A DNA stretch of 64,000 nucleotides from Mycobacterium sp. EPa45 (GCF_001021385.1 NZ_CP011773.1:62001-126000); one strand, 5' to 3'; numbered from the stretch's first letter, positions 43,218 through 52,208 are shown. Program-made: numbers and translations. The notes: generated from the letters alone by a model not told the origin.

Positions 43218-44448
43218 TCGTGTTCTCGCCGACCTGACGTCCCCAGACATACTCGGTGAGTAGCGGCTGGCCGAGTTCGAAGTGGTTGTAGGGGGCGAGG
43301 GAAGCACCGTAGTCGGCGACCAGGAACGGCGCGGGCCAGAAGTCGTGGGTGATCGGTTGCCAGCAGCCGGGCGCGCCGCCCGGACCGCCCTTGGCGTTCA
43401 CCCGCGGCAGATTGTCGGGATACACGTACGGGTTGGGTGCGCCGGTCAGCCCGATGCGGAAGTTGATCGAGTAGCCGTTGCCGCCGGCCGCGGTCTTGGC
43501 ATCGGAGGTCGCGTAGTTGCGCACGGTGCACATGATTGCGGGGCTGTAGGTGTCGAGCAGCTGGGCGGTGGGGATCAGGTCGGCCTGGCCGCGCACGAAG
43601 TAGGGACCGCCCTGCTCGATGATGTCGGCACCGGTGTTGGCGAAGCCGGTGGACGCCAACAGCGCGGCGTCCAGGTCCTTCTGCTGCGCGTTGAGGGTGC
43701 GCGCGGTGGTGACCGCATGGTCGAGTGAGTCCCAGAATTGCGGGCTGGCCTTGATGTAGACGTCGGCCAGATTCGACAGCTGCCGGATGTTGGTGCGGAT
43801 CTGCGACATCTGGGGGTTGACGTCGTCGAGGACCGCATTGCCGTTCACGATCGACTGGCCGAATTTGGTGCCGAGGCCACCCAGCGCCTCGGCCGCCGCG
43901 CTGAGCGTCATGTTCAGCTTCACCGGGTCCACCCGCTCCGAGATCGAGAGAAGCGTCTCGAACAGCGTGTTGAACTCGGTCGTCACGTGGGACACGTCGA
44001 TCTCGTCGCCACTGGCAATGCGCTGCTTTGTCGGATCGGGCGGGCTGCGGAAGGACACGTACTTGTTGCCGAAGACGGTGCTGGCCTTGACCTCAGCGAT
44101 CGCGTTGGCCGGGATCAGCGCGACGTATTTCGGGTTGACGTTCAGCGAGAGCTTGGCTTTGGTGGTGCCGTCTCGCTCGATGGCGTCGACGCCGGTGACC
44201 CGGCCGATCTCCACCCCGTTGTAGGTGACCTTCGACCCGGGGTCCATCACCAGGCCGGCCCGCTGCGAGATCAGGGTCAGCTCGGTTTTGGGCGTGAAGT
44301 CACCACGGAATTGCAGGTAGACCACCACCACGATGACCGTGAACAGAATGGCCGTCACCGCGAAGGCGGTCTTCAGCGGCGGCGAGAACTGCCAGTGCCG
44401 GGCGCGGGACTCGAGCCATCCGGGCGCAGCCCCGCCGCGGTCACTCAT
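43207..44448 (-). CDS. Orphan Mce-family protein
   Basis: A 413-residue MlaD/Mce protein. A short cytosolic start is followed by one membrane segment (about 27-46), the MCE domain (about 53-130, with GSKVTYNGVEIGRV) and a helical region that ends with the Mce C-terminal Pro/Gly-rich tail (GAPGCWQPI). Mce proteins line a tunnel that imports lipids or sterols with YrbE permeases. Here no yrbE or other mce gene is adjacent, so this is a single stray subunit, most like MceA/MceC by layout. ATG at 44448. Confidence 0.88.
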   Translation of the reverse strand: MSDRGGAAPGWLESRARHWQFSPPLKTAFAVTAILFTVIVVVVYLQFRGDFTPKTELTLISQRAGLVMDPGSKVTYNGVEIGRVTGVDAIERDGTTKAKLSLNVNPKYVALIPANAIAEVKASTVFGNKYVSFRSPPDPTKQRIASGDEIDVSHVTTEFNTLFETLLSISERVDPVKLNMTLSAAAEALGGLGTKFGQSIVNGNAVLDDVNPQMSQIRTNIRQLSNLADVYIKASPQFWDSLDHAVTTARTLNAQQKDLDAALLASTGFANTGADIIEQGGPYFVRGQADLIPTAQLLDTYSPAIMCTVRNYATSDAKTAAGGNGYSINFRIGLTGAPNPYVYPDNLPRVNAKGGPGGAPGCWQPITHDFWPAPFLVADYGASLAPYNHFELGQPLLTEYVWGRQVGENTINP

Positions 44449-44483
44449 GTCCGCGCCTACCCATCACGGGTCTCCTCCACCGA

Positions 44484-44500
44484 CTGCGGGTCACCCGCAG
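44484..44500. promoter_or_regulatory. Palindrome CTGCGGGT-C-ACCCGCAG upstream of the Mce gene
   Basis: Perfect eight-base arms around one base, 36 bases before the Mce start in the gap behind the SGNH-hydrolase stop. Could be an operator, or, with a five-base loop, a weak terminator for the SGNH hydrolase gene upstream. Confidence 0.35.
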
Positions 44501-44624
44501 GACACCATTCGTTGCCCTGCCACTATCCCATGCAGGTCGGGGACGTCGGGCTTTTCAGACCAATCGATATCAGTGATGAATTCGGGGTGGTGCTCGCAGC
44601 GTGACGTGGCTCACATGACCGACG

Positions 44625-45428
44625 TCAAGCGGTCTGGTGTGAGCGGAACGGCAGCTCGGAAACGGGATGCAGCACAGCGTATTTCGGATCCCGGCCGTCC
44701 CCGGATGACCGGCCGCGGGCGTGCCGCCAGATCCACGGCAGGAGCAGACCCCGGGTCCACTGGGCTTGCGCGTACATCCGCTGCCAGAAGCCGTCCTGGA
44801 TCTCCTCACCGCTTGGTCGGGCCCAATCATGGTTGCTACCGGGCAATTTCAGCGCCTCGGCGGCAGCAGCGGCAAACAGCATGTGACCGCGGGTCGAGGC
44901 GTGCATGCGGTCGTGGCTCCAGTTCGACGTCTCGTTCATCGACTCGGCGTTGTAGAGGTCGACCAGTCCGAATCCGTGCCGATCGGCGGCCTCTCGGATC
45001 ACGGCATTCACCTGCTGGATGCGCACGCCGATCAGCCTGCCGACCGGCAGCATCCTGGCAACGTCGGGAAACGTTGTCGTCACCACCGTCGCACCGGAAT
45101 CGGCCAACTGCTGGTACACCTCGGCCAGGTCGGCCATCGCCTTGGTGAACGTGCGACCGGGCCTCGTCACGTCGTTCATCCCGACGCAGACGGTGACCAG
45201 ATCGGGCTCCATCGCCAGCGCGCGAGGCAGTTGGTCATCGAGGACGTCGATGACCCGTTTGCCCCGGATGGCGAGATTGGAATACCTCAATCCGGGATAG
45301 CGGACATCCAGCATGGCCGCGAGCCGGTCGGCGAACCCGATCACACCGATCGTGTCGTCGCCGTCCCAGAGTCCTTCGGTCTGGCTGTCACCGATCGCGA
45401 CATAGCGGGAGAAGCCGATGTCGGACAC
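44625..45428 (-). CDS. SGNH/GDSL hydrolase
   Basis: A 267-residue esterase or lipase of the GDSL family. Block I is GDSQTEG with nucleophile Ser15, block III VGMNDV with Asn, and block V HDRMH with the Asp-His pair. No signal peptide, so cytosolic. I take the GTG at 45428 as start because family members begin SDIGFSRYVAIGDS; an ATG at 45449 is an alternative. Divergent from the TetR gene. Confidence 0.87.
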   Translation of the reverse strand: MSDIGFSRYVAIGDSQTEGLWDGDDTIGVIGFADRLAAMLDVRYPGLRYSNLAIRGKRVIDVLDDQLPRALAMEPDLVTVCVGMNDVTRPGRTFTKAMADLAEVYQQLADSGATVVTTTFPDVARMLPVGRLIGVRIQQVNAVIREAADRHGFGLVDLYNAESMNETSNWSHDRMHASTRGHMLFAAAAAEALKLPGSNHDWARPSGEEIQDGFWQRMYAQAQWTRGLLLPWIWRHARGRSSGDGRDPKYAVLHPVSELPFRSHQTA

Positions 45429-45498
45429 GATCGACGATCTTAATGCCATGCACCGCAGTACGATCGGCAAGCGAACGGGAAGGCGGGGTGTACAAACG

Positions 45499-46125
45499 GT
45501 GAACTCACCTGCGTCGGTCGAATCCGCGTCGCCGCCCGAGGATCCCGCTCGGTCGACTCCGCGCCAGCGACTGATCGCCGCCCTGGCTGCCTCGATCACC
45601 GACATCGGCTACTCCGCCACCACGGTCGCCGACATCGTCCGCCGCGCGCGGACGTCGCGACGCACCTTCTACGAAAACTTCACCGACCGGGAAGCATGTC
45701 TGGTCGCGCTGCTCGCCGACACCAACCGCCGTGCCGTGGAGACCATCTCGTCGGCCGTCGATCCGGGCGCCCCGTGGGAGACACAGATCAGGCAGGCGGT
45801 CGAGGCCTGGGTTGCCAATGCCGAGTCGCAGCCGGCGGTGATGCTGAGCTGGATCCGGGATGTGCCGGCGCTGGGAATGGCCGCCCGCACGCTGCAGCGC
45901 GAGGTGACCGAATCGTTCATCGTGATGGTTCGGACCCTGTCCGACACGCAGGAGTTGCGGGCCGCCGGCATCCCGGCAGTGTCCCGACAACGGGCGATCA
46001 TGTTGATCGGCGGTTTGCGGGAGCTGACCGCGGTGACGGTCGAGAGCGGCGGCCGAATGAACGACGTCACCGACGAGGCGGTCGCCGCCGCCATCGCCCT
46101 GCTGGGCCCCAACCGCGGCGGCTGA
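45499..46125 (+). CDS. TetR-family transcriptional regulator
   Basis: A 208-residue regulator with HTH ATTVADIVRRARTSRRTFYENF near residues 40-62 and a TetR_C domain. GTG at 45499 is my choice; earlier in-frame starts (45448, 45418) would overlap the SGNH gene. The truncated P450 gene downstream carries two tandem CGGTAC-N6-GTACCG sites and might be its target, since these genes share the strand with only a small opposed gene between. Confidence 0.83.
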   Translation: MNSPASVESASPPEDPARSTPRQRLIAALAASITDIGYSATTVADIVRRARTSRRTFYENFTDREACLVALLADTNRRAVETISSAVDPGAPWETQIRQAVEAWVANAESQPAVMLSWIRDVPALGMAARTLQREVTESFIVMVRTLSDTQELRAAGIPAVSRQRAIMLIGGLRELTAVTVESGGRMNDVTDEAVAAAIALLGPNRGG

Positions 46126-46128
46126 GCG

Positions 46129-46353
46129 CTACTTCTTGAGCCAGGCGCGGACTTTGGCCAGGTCGCGGGTGTAGAGCTCGTACATCTCGTCTTCGAAGAA
46201 GGACGCCCCGCTGATGACCTCGTTGCCCTGCCAGATCACGCGGATGCGGAATCGGTCGCGAAGGTAGACGTCGACGCGCCCGCTTTCGCGGCGCTGCCAG
46301 CCCCTCTCTTCGCCGGCCTCGGAAAGGGCCTGCCGCTCGTCGGTGCCAGACAT
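46129..46353 (-). CDS. Small conserved protein, 74 aa
   Basis: A short charged protein with E-R-G-W-Q-R-R, a beta-hairpin-like VDVYLRDRFRIRVIWQGNE and a final RAWLKK. I recognise this only as a small mycobacterial family of unknown role. It is convergent with tetR (three bases between stops), and its start faces the promoter of the truncated P450 gene. Confidence 0.65.
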   Translation of the reverse strand: MSGTDERQALSEAGEERGWQRRESGRVDVYLRDRFRIRVIWQGNEVISGASFFEDEMYELYTRDLAKVRAWLKK

Positions 46354-46439
46354 CAGTGATAACTCCTCTTGGGCGGCGGTACGGCGCCCCGGGCGTCAAC
46401 AGTACTGTGGCGGCCTCTGCCGCCAGCCGTTGTGCCGTC

Positions 46440-46479
46440 CGGTACACCGGCGTACCGTGGCCGGTACAGCACCGTACCG
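46440..46479. promoter_or_regulatory. Two tandem palindromes CGGTAC-N6-GTACCG
   Basis: Identical arms and spacers occur at 46440-46457 and 46462-46479, centres 22 bases apart, so two dimers would bind on the same face of the helix. A half-site CGGTAC is at 46377-46382. They lie 19-58 bases before the P450 start (ATG 46498, with GGAGG at 46483-46487). TetR- or MerR-like control is likely; the TetR at 45499 is the nearest candidate. Confidence 0.65.
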
Positions 46480-46497
46480 ATGTGGAGGATGGGAACG

Positions 46498-47676
46498 ATG
46501 GCGCAAGCGACGACCGATCCGGTGCGACTGCCGCACGGCCCCCGCGCCCCCCGGTTGGTCCAGGGTCTGCGCTTCCTCACTGCGCGCCGAGCCGTGGTGG
46601 GCGGCCTGGCCCGGCGGTACGGGTCGGCGGCCACCCTGAACCTGCCGATCTTCGGCCGAACCGTGTTGATCGGTGACCCGGCGCTGATCAAAGACCTGTT
46701 CACCACCGGCCCCGACCTCGTCGGCCGGGCGACCAATCTCGGCGAGGTGCTGGGGCCGGGCTCCACCTTCAGCCTCGACGGCGAGGAACACCGGGAGCGG
46801 CGCAAACTGCTGGTGCCGCCATTCCACGGCAAGCGCATGCACAGCTACGAGTCCATCATCGAAGAAGAGGTGCTGCGAGAGGTCGCCGGCTGGCCTGAAG
46901 GCGTCGAATTCGAGACGCTGCCGTCGATGATGCGGATCACTCTGAATGCGATCCTGCGCGCGGTGTTCGGCGCGGAGGGTGCCGCCTTCGACGAGTTGCG
47001 TGAGCAGCTGCCCCGTCTCGTGGAAGTCGGATCTCGGATTGCGCTGCTGCCGAAATTCTTTCGCCGCGATCTCGGGCCGCGCAGTCCCGGCGGCGCCATG
47101 CTGCGCCACCGACGGCGCTACGACGAGATCATCGACGGGTTGATCGCGGACGCGCGCCGTGACCCAGCCTTCGACGAGCGTCCCGACGTGCTGTCATTGA
47201 TGCTGCGGGCGCGCTACGACGATGGCTCGGCGATCTCCGACCGGCATATCGCCGACGAGTTGCTGACCCTGCTGACCGCCGGACACGAGACGACGGCGAC
47301 AACCTTGGCATGGCTGATCGAACGGGTCCGCCGCCACCCGCAGCTCTTGGAGCGGCTGACCGAGGAAGCCGACGCCGGCGGCTCCGAACTGCAGCAGGCG
47401 ACGATCTGGGAGGTGCAGCGGCTGCGGCCCGTTATCGACGGCACATCGCGGCGGGCGTTGCACCGTATTCGTCTCGGCGAGTGGGTGATTCCTGAAGGCC
47501 ATGTGGTGATCGTCAGCATCCCGATGGCCCACGCAAACCCCGACCGGTTCACCGGCCCGTCGATGTTCGACCCGGACCGATTCATCCGACGGCTGGTCCT
47601 ACACTCGACTCTTCGATCAACCGACGAACGCAACAACGCTCCACCGGGCAGGTGGCACTTTTACAATCATCACTGA
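46498..47676 (+). pseudogene. Cytochrome P450 lacking the haem-binding C-terminus
   Basis: A 392-residue frame that follows a normal P450 (CYP136/138-like N-terminus, I-helix AGHETTAT, ExxR in EVQR, and the PERF-like FDPDRF) up to about position 47590. Just where the haem loop (FxxGxxxCxG) should begin, the sequence changes to RRLVLHSTLRSTDERN and ends. No cysteine ligand remains, so it cannot bind haem as a P450. The last 90 bases are foreign in composition and may be an edge of a lost mobile element. ATG at 46498 has a good ribosome site, so it may still be expressed. Confidence 0.8.
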
Positions 47677-47745
47677 ACCCACTCCGCCCTCCGAGGTGAG
47701 CCGTCGTCACCTGACTGACCAACCTCCCTGGACATCACAGATCCA

Positions 47746-48201
47746 TCACTCGCTGACGTTGGTTAGCTTCTCCAGTGGCCGTAATCCCCCGCAGAGATTC
47801 GCCCGTTCCTGGTCTGTCAGTTGGGCGAGTATGTCGGCCAGCATGGCATGGCGAGCGTCTAGCGATTCACGGTGCTGGACCATTCCTGCCTGCGTTACCT
47901 CCACTAAGACTGCACGCAAATCCGTCTTGTCGCGGCAACGTTTCACCAGCCCCAGCCTCTCTAAACGTCGAATCGCCACGGTGGTCGTCGGGGTGCGCAC
48001 CCTCTCCCTTGCGGCGAGCTCGGTCATCCGAATCGGGCCATGCTCGAGAAGGGTGACCAGAATGGACACCTGGGCCAGCGTCAGGTCGCCAGCGGTCCCG
48101 CGGCTTGCATCACGTCGGCGCAACGCCATGAACACCTTCAACAGCACCTGCTGCAGATCGGCTGCCAAGTCAGCCACTCTTGGCTCGACTTCCCCTGTCA
48201 T
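47746..48201 (-). CDS. MarR-family transcriptional regulator
   Basis: A regulator of about 151 residues with a winged helix (LTLAQVSILVTLLEHGPIRMTELAARERVRTPTTTVAIRRLERLGLVKR) near residues 35-85 and the MarR wing RDKTDLRAVLVEVT. ATG at 48201; 48255 is possible. It lies between the truncated P450 and the secreted-protein remnant, and no obvious target operon is next to it. Confidence 0.85.
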   Translation of the reverse strand: MTGEVEPRVADLAADLQQVLLKVFMALRRRDASRGTAGDLTLAQVSILVTLLEHGPIRMTELAARERVRTPTTTVAIRRLERLGLVKRCRDKTDLRAVLVEVTQAGMVQHRESLDARHAMLADILAQLTDQERANLCGGLRPLEKLTNVSE

Positions 48202-48421
48202 AGGATGTGAGCGTAACGGCAGCGGGCCGTGAAATACGTTGTTCGCAGACACCATTCATCCCCGGTAAGCATGGGTCAAAGCTTCCTTTTATCGATTCCG
48301 CCACCACTGGCGGAACTGGATGTGGGTCATTGTGCTTCCAGCTCATCGGTCGGCCTTGGTCAGTATGAGATGCAATGAACTTTTCAAGAATGGGATTACC
48401 TCGATTCGCATCGCTCACGCC

Positions 48422-48649
48422 TTACATTCGGGCGAGCGTGAGCGGATACGTGTTTGAGCCGCCTGGCCCTCCATCGCAACCGGGTGATCGAAGGCTGACT
48501 GCCGTGCCTGCTTGGGCGGTGGCGTCCCAGGCGTAGACGTCGTGCGTCGATATCACAGGCCCGTAATCGATCTCGCCGCGGTGCAGCGAAGCCACATCCG
48601 GGATCAACCAATGGCAGTCGTCGCCGTCACGTGCTGGCGCTCCAAACAC
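48422..48649 (-). pseudogene. 5'-truncated paralogue of the secreted protein at 2896-3348
   Basis: The last 60 codons align with the intact gene: R-G-E-I-D-YGPVIS-THDVY-AWDA, then GCDG-GPGG-TYP and a final L-A-R. The signal peptide and first half are missing, and the reading frame opens with unrelated codons at 48649, next to the IS3-type left end. Loss of the 5' part by insertion or deletion is the natural reading. Confidence 0.7.
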
Positions 48650-48678
48650 GATGAGCCTGGATAGTGCCGGATCGATCG

Positions 48679-49038
48679 GGACTGCCCCCGGTTTGGTTGA
48701 CTCCTGACCTGTGAGGATTCGTCCTTGCTGGAAGGATCAATCTCGTGCCGAAGCCGTTTCCTACCGAGTTCCGAACCGATGTCATCGCCGTGGGCCGTAA
48801 GGGTGGGGCGCCGCTGCGCCAGATCTCGAAGGACTTCGGTATTGCGGAGGCCTGCCTGCATCCCTGGCTCAAGATCGCCGACCGTGAGGAAGGCCTCGGC
48901 CGGATCGATCGGCCGAAGCCGCGCACCACCAAGATCGAGGGCTTCGCCAAGACGTTCGCTGTTGCCTACAACGGCAGTGAGCGGGCATGGATCTCCACGG
49001 TGCCCGCTCCCCTCAGCGCACTCGATCGATCACCATGA
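48679..49038 (+). mobile_element. IS3-family insertion-sequence remnant (OrfA N-terminus)
   Basis: The frame from 48745 (GTG) begins PKPFPTEFRTDVIAVGRKGGAPLRQI and SKDFGIAEACLHPWLKIADRE, the HTH_Tnp_1 (IS3 OrfA) signature. About 60 residues of OrfA remain; then the sequence becomes unrelated and stops at 49038. OrfB is absent. The segment GACTGCCCCCGGTTTGGTTG at about 48680-48699 looks like the left terminal repeat of actinobacterial IS3 elements, by memory. It is inactive. Confidence 0.75.
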
Positions 49039-49248
49039 TGCGGGCAAATCTAGTCCGGCAGTCAGCGCATCGTCCGTGACGTGTGTTCAGTCTGAATCGC
49101 TGCGGCGTATCGGGACAAATACGGCGGATGGCCAATAAGCTGCTGAGCGCGCCTTCTCCTGTTAAGGCAGCATGCTTGTGATACCACCCCAGCTGCGGCG
49201 CAACACGTTTGACGGCGTTATCAACGCCCATCATTACCTAGGGCACCA

Positions 49249-49551
49249 CTACTCGCCGTCAAGCGTCACGTAACGCATTTCAGGAGGGGGTTCCGTTTGC
49301 AAGGCGACGGGTGGTGATATGAGTCCTGCTTCGACTGCCTTCCTGAGATTCGCCTTGGCGATGTCTACGGCAACCCCAATTTCGTAAACTGTGACTACGC
49401 TTCCGGTGTCCGACTGCCCGCGTCGCGCAGACTGGAAGCCCGTGATCCGTAACATTTCTGGAATATGCGTTTCGATGGACCAGCGGTCGTAGTCCGCAGT
49501 GACGTCCTCACTCGCGGGCCAACTTTCTACGATCAGCAATGATCTAACCAT
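49249..49551 (-). CDS. Small EthD/Dabb-like protein, 100 aa
   Basis: A small soluble protein with VRSLLIVESWPASEDVTADYDRWSIETHIPEMLRITGFQSARR and later VVTVYEIG, the strand-helix-strand arrangement of dimeric alpha-beta-barrel proteins such as EthD and NIPSNAP. ATG at 49551 has AGGAG upstream. It lies 67 bases behind the P450 on the same strand, so it is the last gene of the tetR-P450 transcript. EthD-like proteins are often needed for P450 systems without being catalytic. Confidence 0.65.
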   Translation of the reverse strand: MVRSLLIVESWPASEDVTADYDRWSIETHIPEMLRITGFQSARRGQSDTGSVVTVYEIGVAVDIAKANLRKAVEAGLISPPVALQTEPPPEMRYVTLDGE

Positions 49552-49618
49552 CGCCATCTCCTGCTCGCCGGTGCGCGCTGTGCGCGTCGCGCTTGCTGAT
49601 GTAGCCGATCCTCGGTTA

Positions 49619-50830
49619 TCACCGGCGGGCACTCACGCGCACCGGTAGCGAATCGATGCCGATTCCCACATTGTGCACCGGGCCGGATCCCGTCCAGACC
49701 GGCCGACCCGCGAGCTCGATGTCGTAGCCCGCAGCGATGGTTCGGAGCACGACTTGAATCTCCTTGTGCGCCAAATTCGCTCCGAGGCAATAGTGCACGC
49801 CGCCTCCGCCGAAGGCGAGGTGCGGATTGGGGGCTCGCTGGATGTCGAACCGGAACGGATCGGTGAAGACGTTCTCGTCGCGATTGCCCGAGGGATACCA
49901 GAACACCACCCGGTCGCCGGCCGCGATATCGTGACCGCCCAGGGTGACATCCTTCGTGGCGGTGCGGCCGAACATCAGCACCGGACTCGACCACCGCAGC
50001 ACTTCATCCGCTGCGATTCCTGCAAGACTCGGGTTGAGATTCAACTGCTCGAATTGCGCCGGGTTGTCGGCCAGTGCGGTGAGGCCCATGGCAAGTGCGT
50101 TACGGGTGGTTTCGCTTCCAGCTACCGACAGGATCAGGAAGAACATCTCCAGCTCAAAGCCGTCGAGCCGCTCGGCGAGTTTCGTCCACACGTCGTCGGC
50201 GGGGTTGGCCCGTTTCTCCACGGTTGTCCGTTGGGCGTACTGCAGCAGTTCGACCTGGAAGCTGATGCGGTCCTCGACGGAATAGGCGCCATACGGGTCA
50301 CCGGACTTCAGGAGGCAGTCGGTGCGCTCGAAGACCCACGCACGGTCGTCTTCGGCGATGCCGATGATGTCGGCGATCACGTGCATCGGGACCTGGTAGG
50401 CAATGTCGCGCACAAAGTCGCAGGACTCCACAGATGCGGCGGTCTCAAGGAGACAAGCGGTGCGTTCAGCTAACCGCTCCTCCAGTCTGCCGACCATGCG
50501 TGGGGTGAACTCCGAGGAGATGATCCGACGCATCTCGGCATGGTCCGGCGGATCGAGCGTCAGCAACGTACGACCGGCGGAGATAAGCGGATCGGGTCCG
50601 ATCATCGGTCCGTCGGTTGCCGCGAACGTCTTCCAGTCGCGGTTGGCCAGCTGAATCTCGGGATGGGCCACAACCGACCAGAATGGGATCTCCGGAATGT
50701 CCGGACGGCCCTGGACCGGCGGATGCAGATGCACCGGACCGCGATGGCGTATCTCGGTGAACACGCTGTGCGGGAATCCCTTCGCATACAGTTGGGGGTC
50801 GGTGAGATCAATGTCCAGGCTCGCGGTCAC
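49619..50830 (-). CDS. Cytochrome P450
   Basis: A 403-residue P450: I-helix AGSETT, ExxR in the ADEVLRW segment, haem loop FGGGGVHYCLG with its cysteine present. It starts MTASLDIDLTDPQLYAKGFPH, ATG at 50830 overlapping the tetR stop (ATGA). The small EthD-like gene follows. No ferredoxin is next to it. Likely controlled by the operator-like site at 51465-51478 through the polycistronic tetR mRNA. Confidence 0.9.
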   Translation of the reverse strand: MTASLDIDLTDPQLYAKGFPHSVFTEIRHRGPVHLHPPVQGRPDIPEIPFWSVVAHPEIQLANRDWKTFAATDGPMIGPDPLISAGRTLLTLDPPDHAEMRRIISSEFTPRMVGRLEERLAERTACLLETAASVESCDFVRDIAYQVPMHVIADIIGIAEDDRAWVFERTDCLLKSGDPYGAYSVEDRISFQVELLQYAQRTTVEKRANPADDVWTKLAERLDGFELEMFFLILSVAGSETTRNALAMGLTALADNPAQFEQLNLNPSLAGIAADEVLRWSSPVLMFGRTATKDVTLGGHDIAAGDRVVFWYPSGNRDENVFTDPFRFDIQRAPNPHLAFGGGGVHYCLGANLAHKEIQVVLRTIAAGYDIELAGRPVWTGSGPVHNVGIGIDSLPVRVSARR

Positions 50831-51450
50831 AACCCCTCCTCAGTTGCCGGCGGTATCGCACAGCTGCCCACGGCCTGGCGGACGAGACCGGTGACAGTTG
50901 CCGCGTCGATTTCCTCGCCCAGCAGCAGCCGCCGGTAGAACAGCGCCCCGGCGAGCATGTCTATCAGCGTCTCGGCATTCGTCGATACCTCGATGTCACC
51001 GCGTCGGCGCGCACGCTCGACCGCATCGATCGCCCGCTGCCGCGAACGGGCCACAAAGACACGCAGCGTCTCGCGGATCGTCGTGTCGTTCGCCGCCTCC
51101 GCGAGCAGAGAGGGAAGTAGCGCAACGAGTTTCGGCCGCGTCAGCATGTCGGCGATCGGGAGGACCGCCGCAACGAGGTCATCGGTTAACGAACCGGTAT
51201 CCACAGCCTCGGCGGAGCAGGTGACGACCGCAGCGGCGTACTGGAACAAATCGATCTTTCTGGGCCAGCGTCGATATATCGATCCACGGCCCACACCCGC
51301 GCGCGCGGCGATCCCCTCGACGGTTGCTCCGCTCCAGCCCTTCGCGCCTACCTCTGCAATCGTCGCCTCAACGATCACCGCGTCTAGCCGCTCGTCTCGC
51401 GGCCGACCACGCCGCCGCTCCGTGCGCGGAACCGACACCGTGTTCGTCAT
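50827..51450 (-). CDS. TetR-family regulator, candidate master repressor of the right-hand cluster
   Basis: A 207-residue TetR protein with a basic start (TERRRGRPRDERLD), HTH ATVEGIAARAGVGRGSIYRRWP at about residues 41-62 and a TetR_C helical domain. It leads the tetR-P450-EthD-like transcript. Its promoter has a -10-like TACAGT (51465-51460) about ten bases from the ATG, so the mRNA may be almost leaderless, and the operator-like site overlaps it. Three further related sites occur in front of other genes to the right. Confidence 0.87.
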   Translation of the reverse strand: MTNTVSVPRTERRRGRPRDERLDAVIVEATIAEVGAKGWSGATVEGIAARAGVGRGSIYRRWPRKIDLFQYAAAVVTCSAEAVDTGSLTDDLVAAVLPIADMLTRPKLVALLPSLLAEAANDTTIRETLRVFVARSRQRAIDAVERARRRGDIEVSTNAETLIDMLAGALFYRRLLLGEEIDAATVTGLVRQAVGSCAIPPATEEGL

Positions 51451-51464
51451 GCCAGGAATACTGT

Positions 51465-51478
51465 ACTAACAAGTTCCG
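51465..51478. promoter_or_regulatory. Operator-like site 1 (tetR-P450 promoter)
   Basis: Read on the minus strand: CGGAACTTGTTAGT, followed by ACAGTATT. It keeps the core AAC-N2-GTT and the GTTAGTA half seen at sites 3 and 4; the other half is weaker. It lies 15-28 bases before the tetR start. Confidence 0.55.
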
Positions 51479-52160
51479 GAATGCAAGCGTCCCGTATTCC
51501 TGACCCGCCTGGTCAGGACTCGACCGAAGCCCTCTCCCGCGACTACGGTCGCGGACGAGACCCATCCAAACGCGTTGCCGTCCAGCACTTGTCGGCCACG
51601 ATCAGCGTTGCGCGAGCAGGAGTGGTGTTCCGATTTGGATCAGAACACATTGCGCCACCGGCTGGCCGTCGTCGTGACCCCTGCCTGATATGGCTTGGCG
51701 CAAACGGGCAGCGACAGCCGGTCGCAGGACGTCCTCGTCAATCGTGATCGCCCCACCCCTGTTCCGATACGGCGTAATCAACGATGTTCGGCTGGGAGAC
51801 GGGGCCTTCCGCTCAAGCGAAGTGTTCCTGCAATCGCGGTGTTCCGAACGCCGGAAACAACAGATTCGGCGCGAAGTCCTCCCCGAGGAGATCACTACCC
51901 GGCAGTGGGATGCGTCGTGCAGGTTCGACTGAGTGCTAACCGGATTCTCCTGTCTCGCAGCGCCATCCTTGCTCGGACCGGCACCCCTCACTCGCCTCCA
52001 CTGATCGTATGAACCAGCCACCTCGGACCTGCAATTGCTGCGGCACTGATCGAAGAGCCGCGTGATACGGACACTAAGGGTGGTGACGCCAGCCGAGGTG
52101 GCCGGCGACTGATGAAGCGGCGGACCCAGTCGCGCCGGAATGACCACCTTCGCACACCGA
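51479..52160. other. Non-coding or degenerate spacer with two strong hairpins
   Basis: No ORF here has family-like content. Two hairpins occur in tandem: CCTGACC-CGCCT-GGTCAGG at 51499-51517 and CCGCGAC-TACG-GTCGCGG at 51537-51554, both perfect seven-pair stems. They may insulate the tetR promoter. A minus-strand open frame at 51602-52165 is Arg/Ser-rich with no recognised motif; it may be debris of a mobile element. Confidence 0.5.
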
Positions 52161-52202
52161 AGCAACCAGTTACTTGACAGAGCGGAAGTGCCTCGCTACG
52201 GT
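52161..52202 (+). promoter_or_regulatory. Operator-like site 2 overlapping a strong sigma-A-type promoter
   Basis: AGCAACCAGTTACT at 52161-52174 shares the AACnnGTTACT core with the other sites. Its last base begins TTGACA (52174-52179), which is followed after exactly 17 bases by TACGGT (52197-52202), a good -35/-10 pair. The expected start of transcription is about 52209, the A of an ATG. Confidence 0.7.
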
Positions 52203-52208
52203 GCGGAA

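Noticed and set aside
47590..47745. Naming a specific insertion sequence at the P450 truncation
   Set aside because: The 150 bases look foreign, but I cannot match them to a known element without a search.
51602..52165. Minus-strand frame of 187 codons
   Set aside because: No ribosome site, no recognised motif, and Arg/Ser/Cys-rich composition; possibly element debris, not a supportable gene.
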